Positions 22,190 through 30,957 of a stretch of 33,815 nt of DNA are shown piece by piece. Position 1 is the first letter of the stretch, and every line of letters begins with the position of its first letter. This stretch comes from Epulopiscium sp. Nele67-Bin005. Its GTDB lineage: Bacteria; Bacillota; Clostridia; Lachnospirales; Cellulosilyticaceae. Both the position numbers and the translations under genes were made by a program. The DNA is taken from NCBI GenBank assembly GCA_002007365.1, contig LNZR01000005.1:1-33815 (forward strand). The letters run 5' to 3'. Below the pieces are notes generated by a model. It saw only the letters and a list, made by a program, of their open reading frames with translations. It was not told the origin of the DNA and searched no databases.

Positions 22190-23872
22190 CTATATTATAA
22201 AACCGTTCCACTTATCTTCTATGTTAGTTTTCATATCTTCAATAAAATTAAAAAACCAATTTAATAGACGGCGTTTTTTTACCTCGCTATTAGTTTGCAT
22301 CTGAGTTAAGAAAAATTCTAAAGCCCGACTAATTTCAATTTTGTTATCCCCACCAGCTTCTGCATAAATTTCATCTGCTTGTTTAATAAGATTTGTAATA
22401 AAATCTTGCTCCTGAAGATAAGCAAATTTAACCTTATCTAGCTTATTAATTTCCATATTTAATCGAGCCTTTGAAAAATATAAGCTCTTATCAGCAATAA
22501 TCAAACTTTTTTTATCCCCATCACTGCTAAGAGTATCCACCTTCAAAACTCCATTAATATCATACGAAAAATAAACCTTAACAAACTCTTTGCCTGCCTT
22601 ATTTGGAGGAACATTTATAATAATTTCATCAAGCTTTTCATTTTTTTCCAAAAGATAATTTTCCCCTTTAAAAATCTCAATTTTGATGTCAGTTTGATTA
22701 TCTTCTAAAGTATAAAAAGTGCTACATTTGCTAACTGGTAAAATATGATTTTTGGGAATAATTGTAGTCATAGTAGGTATTTTGTCAATTTGATTTATGT
22801 AGGTAGCTACGCCTAACGAAAATGGGCAAATATCTGTAATTGTAATTTGGCTATTTCCCAAAAAGTGACCAGCTCCAAAAACTTCAGCTGTATCAGGATT
22901 AAAAAGGGTATGATGAATTTTTAGATTGTTATCGAGATAATTTCTAAAAATATTGAGCTTTGATATGCCTCCCACCAAAATTATATCGTTTATCTCACTC
23001 ATTGCAATAAAGCTTTCTGTTATAGTTTTGCGAATTAGAGCTATACATTTTTCAAATAGTTTATTACAAAGTTGCTCTAATATAGTTTCACTTAAATTTA
23101 AATTATATGTTTTCTCATTAATTTCACATTCTAAAAATGCATATGGCGACTTTGATAATATTTTTTTTATTATCTCTGCTTTTTGGAGCAAAATAATTTG
23201 TTCAGAATATGATAATTTATCAAAATCTACCCCATTATTTTCACAAAAATACTCTGCAATTATTTTATCTATATATTGCCCCCCTATTCTTGTGTTACTA
23301 TTTGATGATATAACTTCAATTATTCCATTAAAATAACTTGTAATGCTCACTCCCAAGCTATTTCCTCCAAAATCCACAATCAAGAATGTACCTTCTGATA
23401 TATTTTTTTGTGTAATATAGTTGAGTGTAATTGCTGATGGGGCATTAATTAACTTGCTCACATATAACCCAGCCAATTCCCCTGCAAACTTTATTGCGTG
23501 GCGTTGGTGGTCATTAAAATGAGTTGGTACAGTAATAACTGCCTCTGTTACTGGTGTATTTAGATATTTCTCTGCATCATTTTTTAAACTTCTTAAAAGG
23601 AAAGAAGTCATCTTAACAGCTGTATAACTTTTATCATCAACACTAATTCTAGTTTGAGTCCCCAAATATTGAATAAAATTGCTAGCTAATTTTGATGTGT
23701 TAGTATTTAGTTTAGCGCCTTCACCCACTACAATGTTTTCGCTTTCTAAAATACTTACAACAGTTGGAGTTATATATTTACCCAAACTATTTGGAATAAG
23801 TTTTGGAACATTATTTTCATATACACAAACTGATGAATAAGTTGCTCCTAAATCAATTGCGATAGTTGCCAT
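22190..23872 (-). CDS. HscC-type Hsp70 with altered catalytic residues
   Basis: This 560-residue Hsp70-family protein matches HscC in length and layout. The ATPase domain is residues 1-355 or so. The substrate domain contains D-I-C-P-F-S-L-G-V, F-K-G-E-N and F-S-Y-D-I-N-G-V-L-K-V-D, and a short helical end follows. Key ATPase positions differ from DnaK and HscC. Phosphate loop 1 is D-L-G-A-T-Y-S (DnaK D-L-G-T-T-N-S). The K70 position is Ile67 in F-I-Q-Y-L-G (HscC F-K-R-A-M-G). E171 is Ala144 (LINAPSA in place of LINEPTA). D-L-G-G-G-T-F-D is D-F-G-G-N-S-L-G, so T199 becomes Ser and D201 becomes Gly. Loss of K70 and E171 predicts weak or no ATP hydrolysis. The second Met is chosen, seven bases behind gagg. 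No J-protein is adjacent. Confidence 0.85.
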   Translation of the reverse strand: MATIAIDLGATYSSVCVYENNVPKLIPNSLGKYITPTVVSILESENIVVGEGAKLNTNTSKLASNFIQYLGTQTRISVDDKSYTAVKMTSFLLRSLKNDAEKYLNTPVTEAVITVPTHFNDHQRHAIKFAGELAGLYVSKLINAPSAITLNYITQKNISEGTFLIVDFGGNSLGVSITSYFNGIIEVISSNSNTRIGGQYIDKIIAEYFCENNGVDFDKLSYSEQIILLQKAEIIKKILSKSPYAFLECEINEKTYNLNLSETILEQLCNKLFEKCIALIRKTITESFIAMSEINDIILVGGISKLNIFRNYLDNNLKIHHTLFNPDTAEVFGAGHFLGNSQITITDICPFSLGVATYINQIDKIPTMTTIIPKNHILPVSKCSTFYTLEDNQTDIKIEIFKGENYLLEKNEKLDEIIINVPPNKAGKEFVKVYFSYDINGVLKVDTLSSDGDKKSLIIADKSLYFSKARLNMEINKLDKVKFAYLQEQDFITNLIKQADEIYAEAGGDNKIEISRALEFFLTQMQTNSEVKKRRLLNWFFNFIEDMKTNIEDKWNGFII

Positions 23873-23920
23873 CATTTCACCTCTCTAAAAAAATAGTTAA
23901 AAATGTTTATTTCAACAATT

Positions 23921-23949
23921 ATTATAGCATAATTTGGACAAGCTGAGAA
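23921..23949 (-). promoter_or_regulatory. promoter of the hscC-like gene
   Basis: The minus strand reads TTCTCA, 17 bases, TATAAT, with TG one base before the -10 (extended -10). No CIRCE heat-shock operator was seen. Confidence 0.6.
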
Positions 23950-24001
23950 TATTTTAGGGATAAGGCTGGCAATAAATGTTATATTTTTTTGATTTTTGGA
24001 A

Positions 24002-24030
24002 TTTTCAACTGATTTAGAGTATGTTATAAT
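24002..24030 (+). promoter_or_regulatory. promoter of pncB-plsC
   Basis: The plus strand reads TTTTCA, 17 bases, TATAAT. It is the only good -10 before pncB. Confidence 0.5.
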
Positions 24031-24057
24031 AAAAAAAACGTATCGAAAGGAAATAAT

Positions 24058-25509
24058 ATGAACAATAAAGAACTTACCCTACTTACCGATTTGTACCAAT
24101 TAACAATGATGCAAGGATATTTTGAAAACCACACAAAAAATCATGAGGTGGTATTTGATTTGTTTTACAGAAAAAACCCATTCAACAATGGTTATGCAAT
24201 TTGTGCAGGATTAGAGCAAGCAATCGAATATATAAAAAATATTCACTTTAGCGAAGATGATTTGGCTTATTTACGTTCTCAACATTTATTTAGTGAAGAT
24301 TTTTTGAAATTTTTACAAGACTTTAAATTTACAGGGGACATTGATGCAGTAGAAGAAGGAACAGTAGTTTTTCCTGATGAACCTCTACTTAGAGTAACTG
24401 CTCCTATTTGTGAAGCTCAATTTATAGAAACAACTCTACTCAATATCATCAATCATCAAAGCTTAATTGCTACCAAAGCTGCACGAGTTGTAAGTTCTGC
24501 TGAGAATGATACTGTATTAGAGTTTGGATTAAGAAGAGCTCAAGGGACAGACGCTGGGTTATATGGGTCACGTGCTACAATTATTGGAGGTTGCAACGGA
24601 ACTTCTAACGTATTGGCTGGGCAAAAATTTGGCGTTCCAATATCAGGAACTCATGCTCATAGTTGGGTTATGAGTTTTGATGAAGAAATTGAAGCTTTTA
24701 GAGCATATTCAAAAATTTTCCCACAAAAATGTATTTTACTAGTTGATACTTATGATACTTTAGGCTCTGGAGTACCTAATGCAATTAAAATTTTTGATGA
24801 AATGAAACAAGATGGAATTGAATTTACAACTTATGGAATACGTTTAGATAGTGGAGATTTGGCCTATTTATCAAAGCAGGCACGCAAAATGCTTGATGAA
24901 GCTGGTCATACAGACGCTGTAATTAGTGCCTCATGTGATTTAGATGAATATTTGATTGCTGATTTGAAACGCCAAGGAGCAAAAATTTCTTTGTGGGGAG
25001 TAGGTACAAAGCTAATTACTGCGTATGATTGCCCATCTTTTGGTGGAGTGTACAAATTGGCTGCTGAAAAAAATGATGATGGAGAATTTATTCCAAAGAT
25101 TAAAATTTCTAACAATCCAGATAAAATTACACACCCAGCAATAAAAAAGATAGTTAGAATTTATGATAAGCAAACTGGCAAAATGAAAGTTGATGTTATT
25201 GCTCTTGCTAATGAAACTTTTGACCCATCTCATGATTTAACTTTGCGTGACCCAAAAGCACGTTGGAAAAAGATTGATTTGGTTGGGGGAACTTACACAA
25301 CAAAAGAACTTTTAGTACCAATCTTTAGAGATGGAAAATGTATTTATAATAGCCCATCTGTAATGGAAATTAGACAACACGCCAAAGAAGAATTAGATGG
25401 ATTGTGGGACGAATTCAAACGAATTATAAACCCAGAGCATTATTATGTAGATTTGTCTGATGAGCTTTATTATTTAAAAGAAAAAATGTTAAGTGAATTT
25501 AGAAAATAA
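24058..25509 (+). CDS. pncB: nicotinate phosphoribosyltransferase
   Basis: This 483-residue cytoplasmic enzyme of NAD salvage joins nicotinate and phosphoribosyl pyrophosphate with ATP to form nicotinate mononucleotide. The start L-L-T-D-L-Y-Q-L-T-M is the family signature. It is followed by FGLRRAQGTDAGLYGSR (substrate site), ISGTHAHSWVM with the catalytic His, and GIRLDSGDLAYLSK. The length fits the Gram-positive form (about 480-490). The ATG follows aaagga at seven bases. The gap of 12 bases to plsC suggests one transcript. No NiaR-type operator was recognised. Confidence 0.96.
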   Translation: MNNKELTLLTDLYQLTMMQGYFENHTKNHEVVFDLFYRKNPFNNGYAICAGLEQAIEYIKNIHFSEDDLAYLRSQHLFSEDFLKFLQDFKFTGDIDAVEEGTVVFPDEPLLRVTAPICEAQFIETTLLNIINHQSLIATKAARVVSSAENDTVLEFGLRRAQGTDAGLYGSRATIIGGCNGTSNVLAGQKFGVPISGTHAHSWVMSFDEEIEAFRAYSKIFPQKCILLVDTYDTLGSGVPNAIKIFDEMKQDGIEFTTYGIRLDSGDLAYLSKQARKMLDEAGHTDAVISASCDLDEYLIADLKRQGAKISLWGVGTKLITAYDCPSFGGVYKLAAEKNDDGEFIPKIKISNNPDKITHPAIKKIVRIYDKQTGKMKVDVIALANETFDPSHDLTLRDPKARWKKIDLVGGTYTTKELLVPIFRDGKCIYNSPSVMEIRQHAKEELDGLWDEFKRIINPEHYYVDLSDELYYLKEKMLSEFRK

Positions 25510-25521
25510 GTAGGTGATTTT

Positions 25522-26262
25522 ATGTTAAGAGGGCTAGCAGTTATTTGGGTTATTGTTACTCATTATATTTTTAACTCAATTGGGAGGCAAAAATATAGGG
25601 TCGATAACCGAGAACTTGATAAAGAAACTAAAAAACAATATCGCGCAAAAATTTATCGTATCATGAAAAAACTGTGTAGTGGAATGCTAAAAGCTTCTGG
25701 GGCAGAAATTGAAGTTCGTGGAAAAGAAAATCTTCCAAAAAATGGACCTGTTGTTTATATGGTAACGCACAAAAGTATGTTTGATGCTCCATTAGTTGCA
25801 CACATTGTTGATGACCCATCTATTTTTATTGGAAAAGAAGAAATCAAAAAAATTCCTTGTATTAGCAGTTGGTTTAATGCCATTGGTAGCATCTATATAG
25901 CTCGTGATGATATGAAACAATCATTACAAGTTATTTTACAAGGTATTGAAGAATTAAAAGATGGTCAGTCAGTTGTAATTTTCCCTGAGGGGACTCGTAG
26001 CAAAGATGAAAGTATTGGGGAGCTAAAAGCTGGAAGCTTCAAACTTGCCCTAAAAGCTAAAGTTCCTATTGTGCCAATTGCAGTTCAAAATACACACAAA
26101 CTTTTGGAAGTTAACGGTGGAAAAAAAGTTACTCCTGCAAAAATTTATGCAAACATTGGCAAGCCTATTGATGTTGCTAATTTATCTCGTGAAGAGCAAA
26201 AAACTTTACCTTCTGATGTACAAAAATATATGGAACAACTTACTAAGGAAATAACTGACTAA
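25522..26262 (+). CDS. plsC: 1-acyl-sn-glycerol-3-phosphate acyltransferase
   Basis: This 246-residue membrane-associated acyltransferase adds the second acyl chain in phosphatidic acid synthesis. The catalytic block is T-H-K-S-M-F-D (the H-x4-D motif, with Lys for the more usual second residue) near residue 88. The glycerophosphate-binding block is FPEGTRS near residue 155, with G-S-I-Y-I-A-R-D between them. The hydrophobic start (residues 3-17) can sit in the membrane. It follows pncB by 12 bases with its own ribosome-binding site (taggtg), so it is probably co-transcribed. Pairing with NAD salvage has no evident functional meaning. Confidence 0.92.
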   Translation: MLRGLAVIWVIVTHYIFNSIGRQKYRVDNRELDKETKKQYRAKIYRIMKKLCSGMLKASGAEIEVRGKENLPKNGPVVYMVTHKSMFDAPLVAHIVDDPSIFIGKEEIKKIPCISSWFNAIGSIYIARDDMKQSLQVILQGIEELKDGQSVVIFPEGTRSKDESIGELKAGSFKLALKAKVPIVPIAVQNTHKLLEVNGGKKVTPAKIYANIGKPIDVANLSREEQKTLPSDVQKYMEQLTKEITD

Positions 26263-26300
26263 ATAAATTGAAACGTAGTATAAAAATTGTGTATATTGCC

Positions 26301-26329
26301 TTGAGAAAATAAAAACTCTATGGTATAAT
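26301..26329 (+). promoter_or_regulatory. promoter of the 26.4-kb gene
   Basis: The plus strand reads TTGAGA, 17 bases, TATAAT, a strong match to consensus. The leader of about 90 nt contains a ggta/tacc pairing. Confidence 0.65.
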
Positions 26330-26427
26330 TACATCGTTTAAAAGGTACTTTTATCCTATTATACCGTCAATATCGTTAAAACGACGTTAAATTTATGTAA
26401 ATAAACCATTAAGGAAGGACGTGCTAC

Positions 26428-26955
26428 ATGAGTACTTTTCAAGTAATATTGCTTTGGATTGTAATTATTGGGGTAGGTTTGGCTGCTATGTATTATTGGG
26501 GAAGCAAACTCCAAAAAAGATATGCTGAACAACAAGATTTAATTAACCAATACAAACAACCTATACAAATTTTTGTAATTGACAAGAAAAAAGATAAACT
26601 AGAAAACTTAAAGCTACCAAAACAAGTTAAGGAGCAAATTCCAAAAAATTATAAACGAAGAAAAATGCCTGTTGTTATCGCAAAAATTGGGCCACAAATT
26701 CAAACTCTTATGTGTGATGAAAATGTTTATAATAGTATTCCCGTTAAAAAACAAGTTAAAGTTGAGCTTGCTGGTGTATTTATAGTTGATGTAATTTCTG
26801 GTAAGTTGCCAGAGCCTGAGAAGGTTGGATTTAGACAAAAGATGGCAAATAAACTCCAAAAAGAAATGGATAAAGAAATTTCTACTCAAAAAGAAGACAC
26901 ACCAAAAAAATCTAAGAAGAAAAAGAAATCTGATGCAACAGAAACAAACGAATAA
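26428..26955 (+). CDS. membrane-anchored basic protein of unknown function
   Basis: This 175-residue protein has one N-terminal transmembrane segment (residues 5-25). A folded middle follows (about 45-130) with strand-like stretches I-Q-I-F-V-I-D, P-V-V-I-A-K-I-G and V-K-V-E-L-A-G-V-F-I-V-D-V. A helical, highly charged tail ends in a Lys-rich stretch and N-E. Few positive charges precede the membrane segment and many follow it, so the bulk is probably cytosolic. It is a single-gene unit with its own promoter and a very strong terminator. No known family was recognised. The basic tail could bind nucleic acid or acidic lipid, which is a guess. Confidence 0.7.
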   Translation: MSTFQVILLWIVIIGVGLAAMYYWGSKLQKRYAEQQDLINQYKQPIQIFVIDKKKDKLENLKLPKQVKEQIPKNYKRRKMPVVIAKIGPQIQTLMCDENVYNSIPVKKQVKVELAGVFIVDVISGKLPEPEKVGFRQKMANKLQKEMDKEISTQKEDTPKKSKKKKKSDATETNE

Positions 26956-26963
26956 AATTTTAT

Positions 26964-27018
26964 AGTCTAGTAAATAGTTAGCCTCTAAATGGGGAATACT
27001 ATTTACTAGGCTTTTTTG
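26964..27018 (+). terminator. strong intrinsic terminator
   Basis: The stem agtctagtaaatagt/actatttactaggct has 15 pairs, including one G:T, and T6 follows. Confidence 0.92.
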
Positions 27019-27034
27019 TTCATAAAAATTTCAA

Positions 27035-27064
27035 TTGCATTATAGCCTGTATATGTAATATTAT
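27035..27064 (+). promoter_or_regulatory. promoter of the yihY-like gene
   Basis: The plus strand reads TTGCAT, 18 bases, TATTAT. Confidence 0.45.
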
Positions 27065-27137
27065 AGTACTAGCTAAAAATATCATTATTTCAATATAATT
27101 ATATTTATTTTTTGAGTAAAGGAGGAATTTTTTCAAT

Positions 27138-28046
27138 ATGGAAATATTTAAAATATTAGTTGGTCATATGAAACGCACTTTTCAAGCGATGTCAAACTAC
27201 AGTACGGCTCTAAAAAAAAGAATATCTGCTCACGAAGTAGGAGCAAGAAGTGCTCAAATGACTTATTATTGGATATTGGCGTTTTTTCCATTCTTGGTAT
27301 TAACGATGAACCTTATATCTTACACCAAATTTATTGAAGTTGACCTGTTATCTTACATAGAACCTTGGGTGCCAGATAATGTATTTGCAATATTTGAAAC
27401 AACGATAAATCAAATCATTAGTTTTAGAAGTACCTCAAATATTTATGTGACTGCTGCAATTACGATATGGTCAGTTTCAAATGCTATTAACGTTTTAATA
27501 AGAGGTATGCACCGTGCATATGGTATTGCTGATGAGGCAAACTTTGTAATGAAAAGAATACGAGGTATGCTATATGCTTGTTTTTTCCCTGTTATGATAC
27601 TCCTTATGATGATACTTCTTGTATTTGGTGATAAAATCAGCCAATATTTGCTAAACTTAATTTTGGGTAGACACCCTGAGTTTTATAATTGGGTATGGGA
27701 TACATCAAGGCATTTTGTATCAGCAGGCACAATAATTATGGGGTCCTATTGCATTCATCGAGTTGTACCTAGACGACACGTAAAAAACCGTGGAATTTGG
27801 GCTGGAGTATTTTTTACAGCAATCGGTTGGTATTTATTTTCAGTGTTATTTGCTTTTTATGTGGATTATTATAGTTCATATAATCAAATGTATGGAAGTA
27901 TTGGAGGAGTGTTCGTTTTAATAATTTGGTTATACGCAAACGGAATGTTAATTTTGATTGGAGCAGAAGTAAATGCCGCTCTTAATATTTACAAAGTTCG
28001 GGGTCTAAAAAGAAGAAAACCTCCCAAAATGGTTGCCACAAAATAA
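27138..28046 (+). CDS. YihY/BrkB-family membrane protein
   Basis: This 302-residue inner-membrane protein has about six hydrophobic segments. Diagnostic parts are A-R-S-A-Q-M-T-Y-Y near residue 36, A-I-T-I-W-S-V-S-N-A, P-R-R-H-V-K-N-R-G-I-W-A-G and the late Y-G-S-I-G-G-V-F-V-L-I-I-W-L-Y with G-A-E-V-N-A. The family was once called ribonuclease BN, but that activity belongs to another protein. Its true role, perhaps transport or envelope lipid handling, is unsettled. The ribosome-binding site aggagg is 12 bases from the ATG, slightly long. It is a single-gene unit between the 26.4-kb gene and mbl. Confidence 0.92.
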   Translation: MEIFKILVGHMKRTFQAMSNYSTALKKRISAHEVGARSAQMTYYWILAFFPFLVLTMNLISYTKFIEVDLLSYIEPWVPDNVFAIFETTINQIISFRSTSNIYVTAAITIWSVSNAINVLIRGMHRAYGIADEANFVMKRIRGMLYACFFPVMILLMMILLVFGDKISQYLLNLILGRHPEFYNWVWDTSRHFVSAGTIIMGSYCIHRVVPRRHVKNRGIWAGVFFTAIGWYLFSVLFAFYVDYYSSYNQMYGSIGGVFVLIIWLYANGMLILIGAEVNAALNIYKVRGLKRRKPPKMVATK

Positions 28047-28091
28047 TATCCAATTCAAGGTAGAATTGGTAAAATAAATCCGACAAATTTT

Positions 28092-28121
28092 TTGCAAATT
28101 ATTGTAGACTTATGCTATAAT
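28092..28121 (+). promoter_or_regulatory. promoter of the mbl-flgFGJ operon
   Basis: The plus strand reads TTGCAA, 18 bases, TATAAT, with TG one base before the -10. It gives a leader of about 180 nt that includes an aaaagga/tcctttt hairpin near 28173-28189 and two palindromes. Confidence 0.6.
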
Positions 28122-28201
28122 GGGGGAAAGACTCAGGTTGTAGATAAATAACGAATTTTGGAAAAAACGGTCCAAAAGGAAAATCCTTTTTAGCCTTATA
28201 A

Positions 28202-28246
28202 AATAACTGTTATTAGTAAAAAATATAATATAGTTATAATAACTAT
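28202..28246. promoter_or_regulatory. two perfect palindromes in the mbl leader
   Basis: AATAAC-T-GTTATT (28202-28214) and ATAGTTAT-A-ATAACTAT (28230-28246) share the half-site ATAAC and are 15 bases apart. They are candidates for binding by one dimeric regulator. Confidence 0.4.
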
Positions 28247-28309
28247 TTATAAAAATCACGCTACAGCCCACAATGTATAAGTGCTTGACGAGAATAAAGG
28301 AGCAAAAGT

Positions 28310-29320
28310 ATGTTTAATAGAGGTGCAGACATAGGAATTGATTTGGGTACAGCATCTGTTTTAATATATAATCGAGGGCAAGGGATTGTAGTAAAAGAAC
28401 CATCAGTGGTAACTATTCAAGAAAATACTGGTAACGTACTTGCAATTGGGGCAGATGCTAAAGACATGATAGGTAGGACTCCCATGGGAGTAAGAACAAT
28501 TAGACCTTTAAGATGTGGGGTTATATCGGATTATGATGCCACAGAACAAATGTTAAAATATTTTATTAATAAAGCCATTGGTAATAGGCTTATTAAACCA
28601 AGAATAGTCGTTTGTGTTCCAAGTGGCGTTACTGAGGTTGAGAAAAAAGCTGTTGAAGACGCTACTCGACAAGCAGGAGCAAGAACAGTAGATATTATAG
28701 AAGAAACTATAGCAGCAGCTCTTGGTGCAGGACTTGACATTAGTAAACCATACGGAAATATGATTATTGATATTGGAGGGGGAACTACTGATATTGCAGT
28801 AATTTCTTTGGGTGGAGAGGTTGTTAAAACTTCCATCAAAACTGCTGGAGATGATTTTGATGAGGCAATAATTAAATATGTAAAACGCAAATATAACTTA
28901 GTTATTGGTGAACCAACAGCAGAATATATAAAAATGACCATTGGCATAGCATTTCCTGATAATAATATTTTGGAGCTAGAAGTTGGCGGGAGGAGTGTAG
29001 TTAGTGGACTACCCTCAAAAATTACCCTAACTTCCGAAGAAATCAGAGTCGCACTACTTGAGCCACTTAATGCTATTGTATATGCAGCTCATAATGTTCT
29101 CGAGCTAACGCCTCCCGAACTTGCGGCCGACATATACGAAAGAGGAATTATGATGACTGGTGGAGGAAGCCTATTACGAGGTTTCGACAAACTGATTTTT
29201 GACAACTTAAAAATTAATGCCATTATTGCTAATGATGCAATTTCTTGTGTGGCAATAGGCACTGGGCTATACATTGAATATGCTCATAAGCAAAAAAAGG
29301 AGAAAGTGGGGAGAATATGA
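28310..29320 (+). CDS. mbl: rod-shape protein, MreB/Mbl type
   Basis: This 336-residue bacterial actin polymerises along the membrane and guides cell-wall synthesis. ATP-binding motifs are GIDLGTASVLIY (phosphate 1), IDIGGGTTDIAVISLGG (phosphate 2) and MTGGGSLLRGFD (adenosine), with the MreB-typical E-E-T-I-A-A-A-L-G-A-G. The N-terminal F-N-R-G may help membrane binding. Its stop overlaps the start of flgF (ATGA), so it is the first gene of an operon with flagellar rod genes. The same neighbourhood, mbl next to flhO and flhP, is found in Bacillus, which supports calling it mbl over mreB. The ribosome-binding site is aaaggag. Confidence 0.92.
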   Translation: MFNRGADIGIDLGTASVLIYNRGQGIVVKEPSVVTIQENTGNVLAIGADAKDMIGRTPMGVRTIRPLRCGVISDYDATEQMLKYFINKAIGNRLIKPRIVVCVPSGVTEVEKKAVEDATRQAGARTVDIIEETIAAALGAGLDISKPYGNMIIDIGGGTTDIAVISLGGEVVKTSIKTAGDDFDEAIIKYVKRKYNLVIGEPTAEYIKMTIGIAFPDNNILELEVGGRSVVSGLPSKITLTSEEIRVALLEPLNAIVYAAHNVLELTPPELAADIYERGIMMTGGGSLLRGFDKLIFDNLKINAIIANDAISCVAIGTGLYIEYAHKQKKEKVGRI

Positions 29321-30084
29321 CAAGAGGACTTTATACAGCAGCAACAGGAATGAATTTACAAGTTCAACGTATGGATCTTGTTTCTAACGATTTAGCAAAC
29401 GTAAACACAACTGGTTACAAAAAAGAAACAGCCATTGCAGCATCATTTGATGAGGTTTTGGTACACCGTATGAAAGATATCAAAAACGGTGAAAATCACA
29501 ATGAAGAAATAGGAAAAATGACTTATGGGGTAGCATTGGTTGATGTCTATACAAGATTTGACCAAGGCTCATTTCAACTTACTGGAGATAGCAAAAACTT
29601 GGCTATAAAAGGCGATGGATTTTTTGTTGTAGAAACTGAAAACGGAAATAAATATACAAGAGACGGAGCATTTAACGTTGCCAATGACGGAACTTTAGTT
29701 ACAAAAGAAGGATATCCAGTTCAGGGGGCAAATGGCGCAGTTTCTTTGGGTGAAGAATACTTAAATACTGGTGGTGACCTTGCAATTAGTGAGGACGGAA
29801 CAATTACCATCAACGGAGAATATATTGATACAATTCAACTTGTTCAATTTGAGGACAATCAAGCTTTAATAAAAGAAGCCGATAATTTATATAGCTTTGA
29901 CGGAGAACCAACTCCTTCTAACGCAACAATCGTACAAGGATATTTGGAAACATCAAATGTAAACTCAGTTAATGCAATGGTTGATATGATTACAGTTTCA
30001 AGAGCATACGAAGCAAGTCAAAAGCTTGTTCAGGCTCACGATGAGCTTATGAGCAAAGCAGTTAACGAAGTAGGTAGAGCATAA
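29317..30084 (+). CDS. flgF: flagellar rod/hook protein, FlgF (FlhO) type
   Basis: This 255-residue protein is exported by the flagellar type III system and is part of the rod. The N-terminal block L-Y-T-A-A-T-G-M with D-L-A-N-V-N-T-T-G-Y-K and the C-terminal helix S-R-A-Y-E-A-S-Q-K are the two coiled-coil ends shared by rod and hook proteins. The centre has L-A-I-K-G-D-G-F-F-V. It overlaps mbl by four bases and precedes flgG by 27 bases. It equals FlhO of Bacillus by position. FlgF and FlgG are close paralogues, so the letter is assigned by order and length. Confidence 0.88.
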   Translation: MTRGLYTAATGMNLQVQRMDLVSNDLANVNTTGYKKETAIAASFDEVLVHRMKDIKNGENHNEEIGKMTYGVALVDVYTRFDQGSFQLTGDSKNLAIKGDGFFVVETENGNKYTRDGAFNVANDGTLVTKEGYPVQGANGAVSLGEEYLNTGGDLAISEDGTITINGEYIDTIQLVQFEDNQALIKEADNLYSFDGEPTPSNATIVQGYLETSNVNSVNAMVDMITVSRAYEASQKLVQAHDELMSKAVNEVGRA

Positions 30085-30111
30085 TTTTAATTATTTAGGA
30101 GGATAACGCTT

Positions 30112-30933
30112 ATGATGAGATCATTATGGACGGCAGCATCTGGTATGTCGGTTCAACAAGTTCAAGTAGACACAATTTCTAACAACTTAGCAAACGTAAA
30201 TACAATTGGTTACAAGCAAGAAACAATGAACTTTAAGAGTTTATTATACCAAAACTTAACTACATCTGACGCAACAGATTCGACAGCTACAGGCTTACCA
30301 TCACCAATGCAGGTTGGACACGGGGTAAGACTAGGAAGCATGACACGTGATTTTAGTTTTGGAGGATTTTTACCAACAGGAAATGCTACCGATTTGGCTA
30401 TCCAAGGAGCAGGGTTCTTTGCTATTATGGACGGAAATGAAGTAAGTTATACAAAAGATGGTAGTTTTAAATTTTCCAATGTAAATAATGAATACTTAGT
30501 TTTAGTTACAGCAAGTGGAGACCCTGTATTATCAACAGAAGGAGAACCTATTATGCTAGACCCTGGGGTTGAAGCTGGGCAAATCTTTATTGATCCAGCT
30601 GGAACAGTAGCATATATTGACCGTGACTTAGGTACACAAGTTGAAGTTGCAACTCTTCAATTAGTACAATTTGCAAACGTTGAAGGGCTACAAGCAATTG
30701 GAGATAACTACTATCGTGAAACAGTAGCATCAGGAGCTGCATTATCAGAAATTGAGTCAGAAGGATTAACAAGAAGCGAAATTCAAAGTGGATACTTAGA
30801 AGCATCAAACGTAGACGTAGCAACAGAAATGGTTAACCTAATTATTGCTCAACGTGCATATGAGATGAATTCAACAGCAATCAAAACTTCAGATGAGATG
30901 TTACAGCAAGCAAACGGATTAAAACGTATGTAA
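30112..30933 (+). CDS. flgG: flagellar distal rod protein, FlgG (FlhP) type
   Basis: This 273-residue flagellar rod protein begins M-M-R-S-L-W-T-A-A-S-G-M, with N-L-A-N-V-N-T-I-G-Y-K, which is characteristic of FlgG. The centre has L-A-I-Q-G-A-G-F-F-A-I. The end has Q-S-G-Y-L-E-A-S-N-V-D and I-I-A-Q-R-A-Y-E-M-N-S, closest to FlgG. The ribosome-binding site is taggagg. It builds the distal rod together with the preceding FlgF-like protein. The following flgJ gene encodes the cap needed for rod assembly. Confidence 0.93.
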   Translation: MMRSLWTAASGMSVQQVQVDTISNNLANVNTIGYKQETMNFKSLLYQNLTTSDATDSTATGLPSPMQVGHGVRLGSMTRDFSFGGFLPTGNATDLAIQGAGFFAIMDGNEVSYTKDGSFKFSNVNNEYLVLVTASGDPVLSTEGEPIMLDPGVEAGQIFIDPAGTVAYIDRDLGTQVEVATLQLVQFANVEGLQAIGDNYYRETVASGAALSEIESEGLTRSEIQSGYLEASNVDVATEMVNLIIAQRAYEMNSTAIKTSDEMLQQANGLKRM

Positions 30934-30957
30934 GCAACTAACTAAGGAGGGATAATT

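Noticed and set aside
22953-23336. 127-codon plus-strand frame inside the hscC-like gene
   Set aside because: It has no ribosome-binding site and no recognisable protein. The opposite strand encodes a clear Hsp70.
28531-28947. 138-codon minus-strand frame inside mbl
   Set aside because: It is a shadow of the mbl coding sequence. It has no start signals and overlaps conserved actin motifs.
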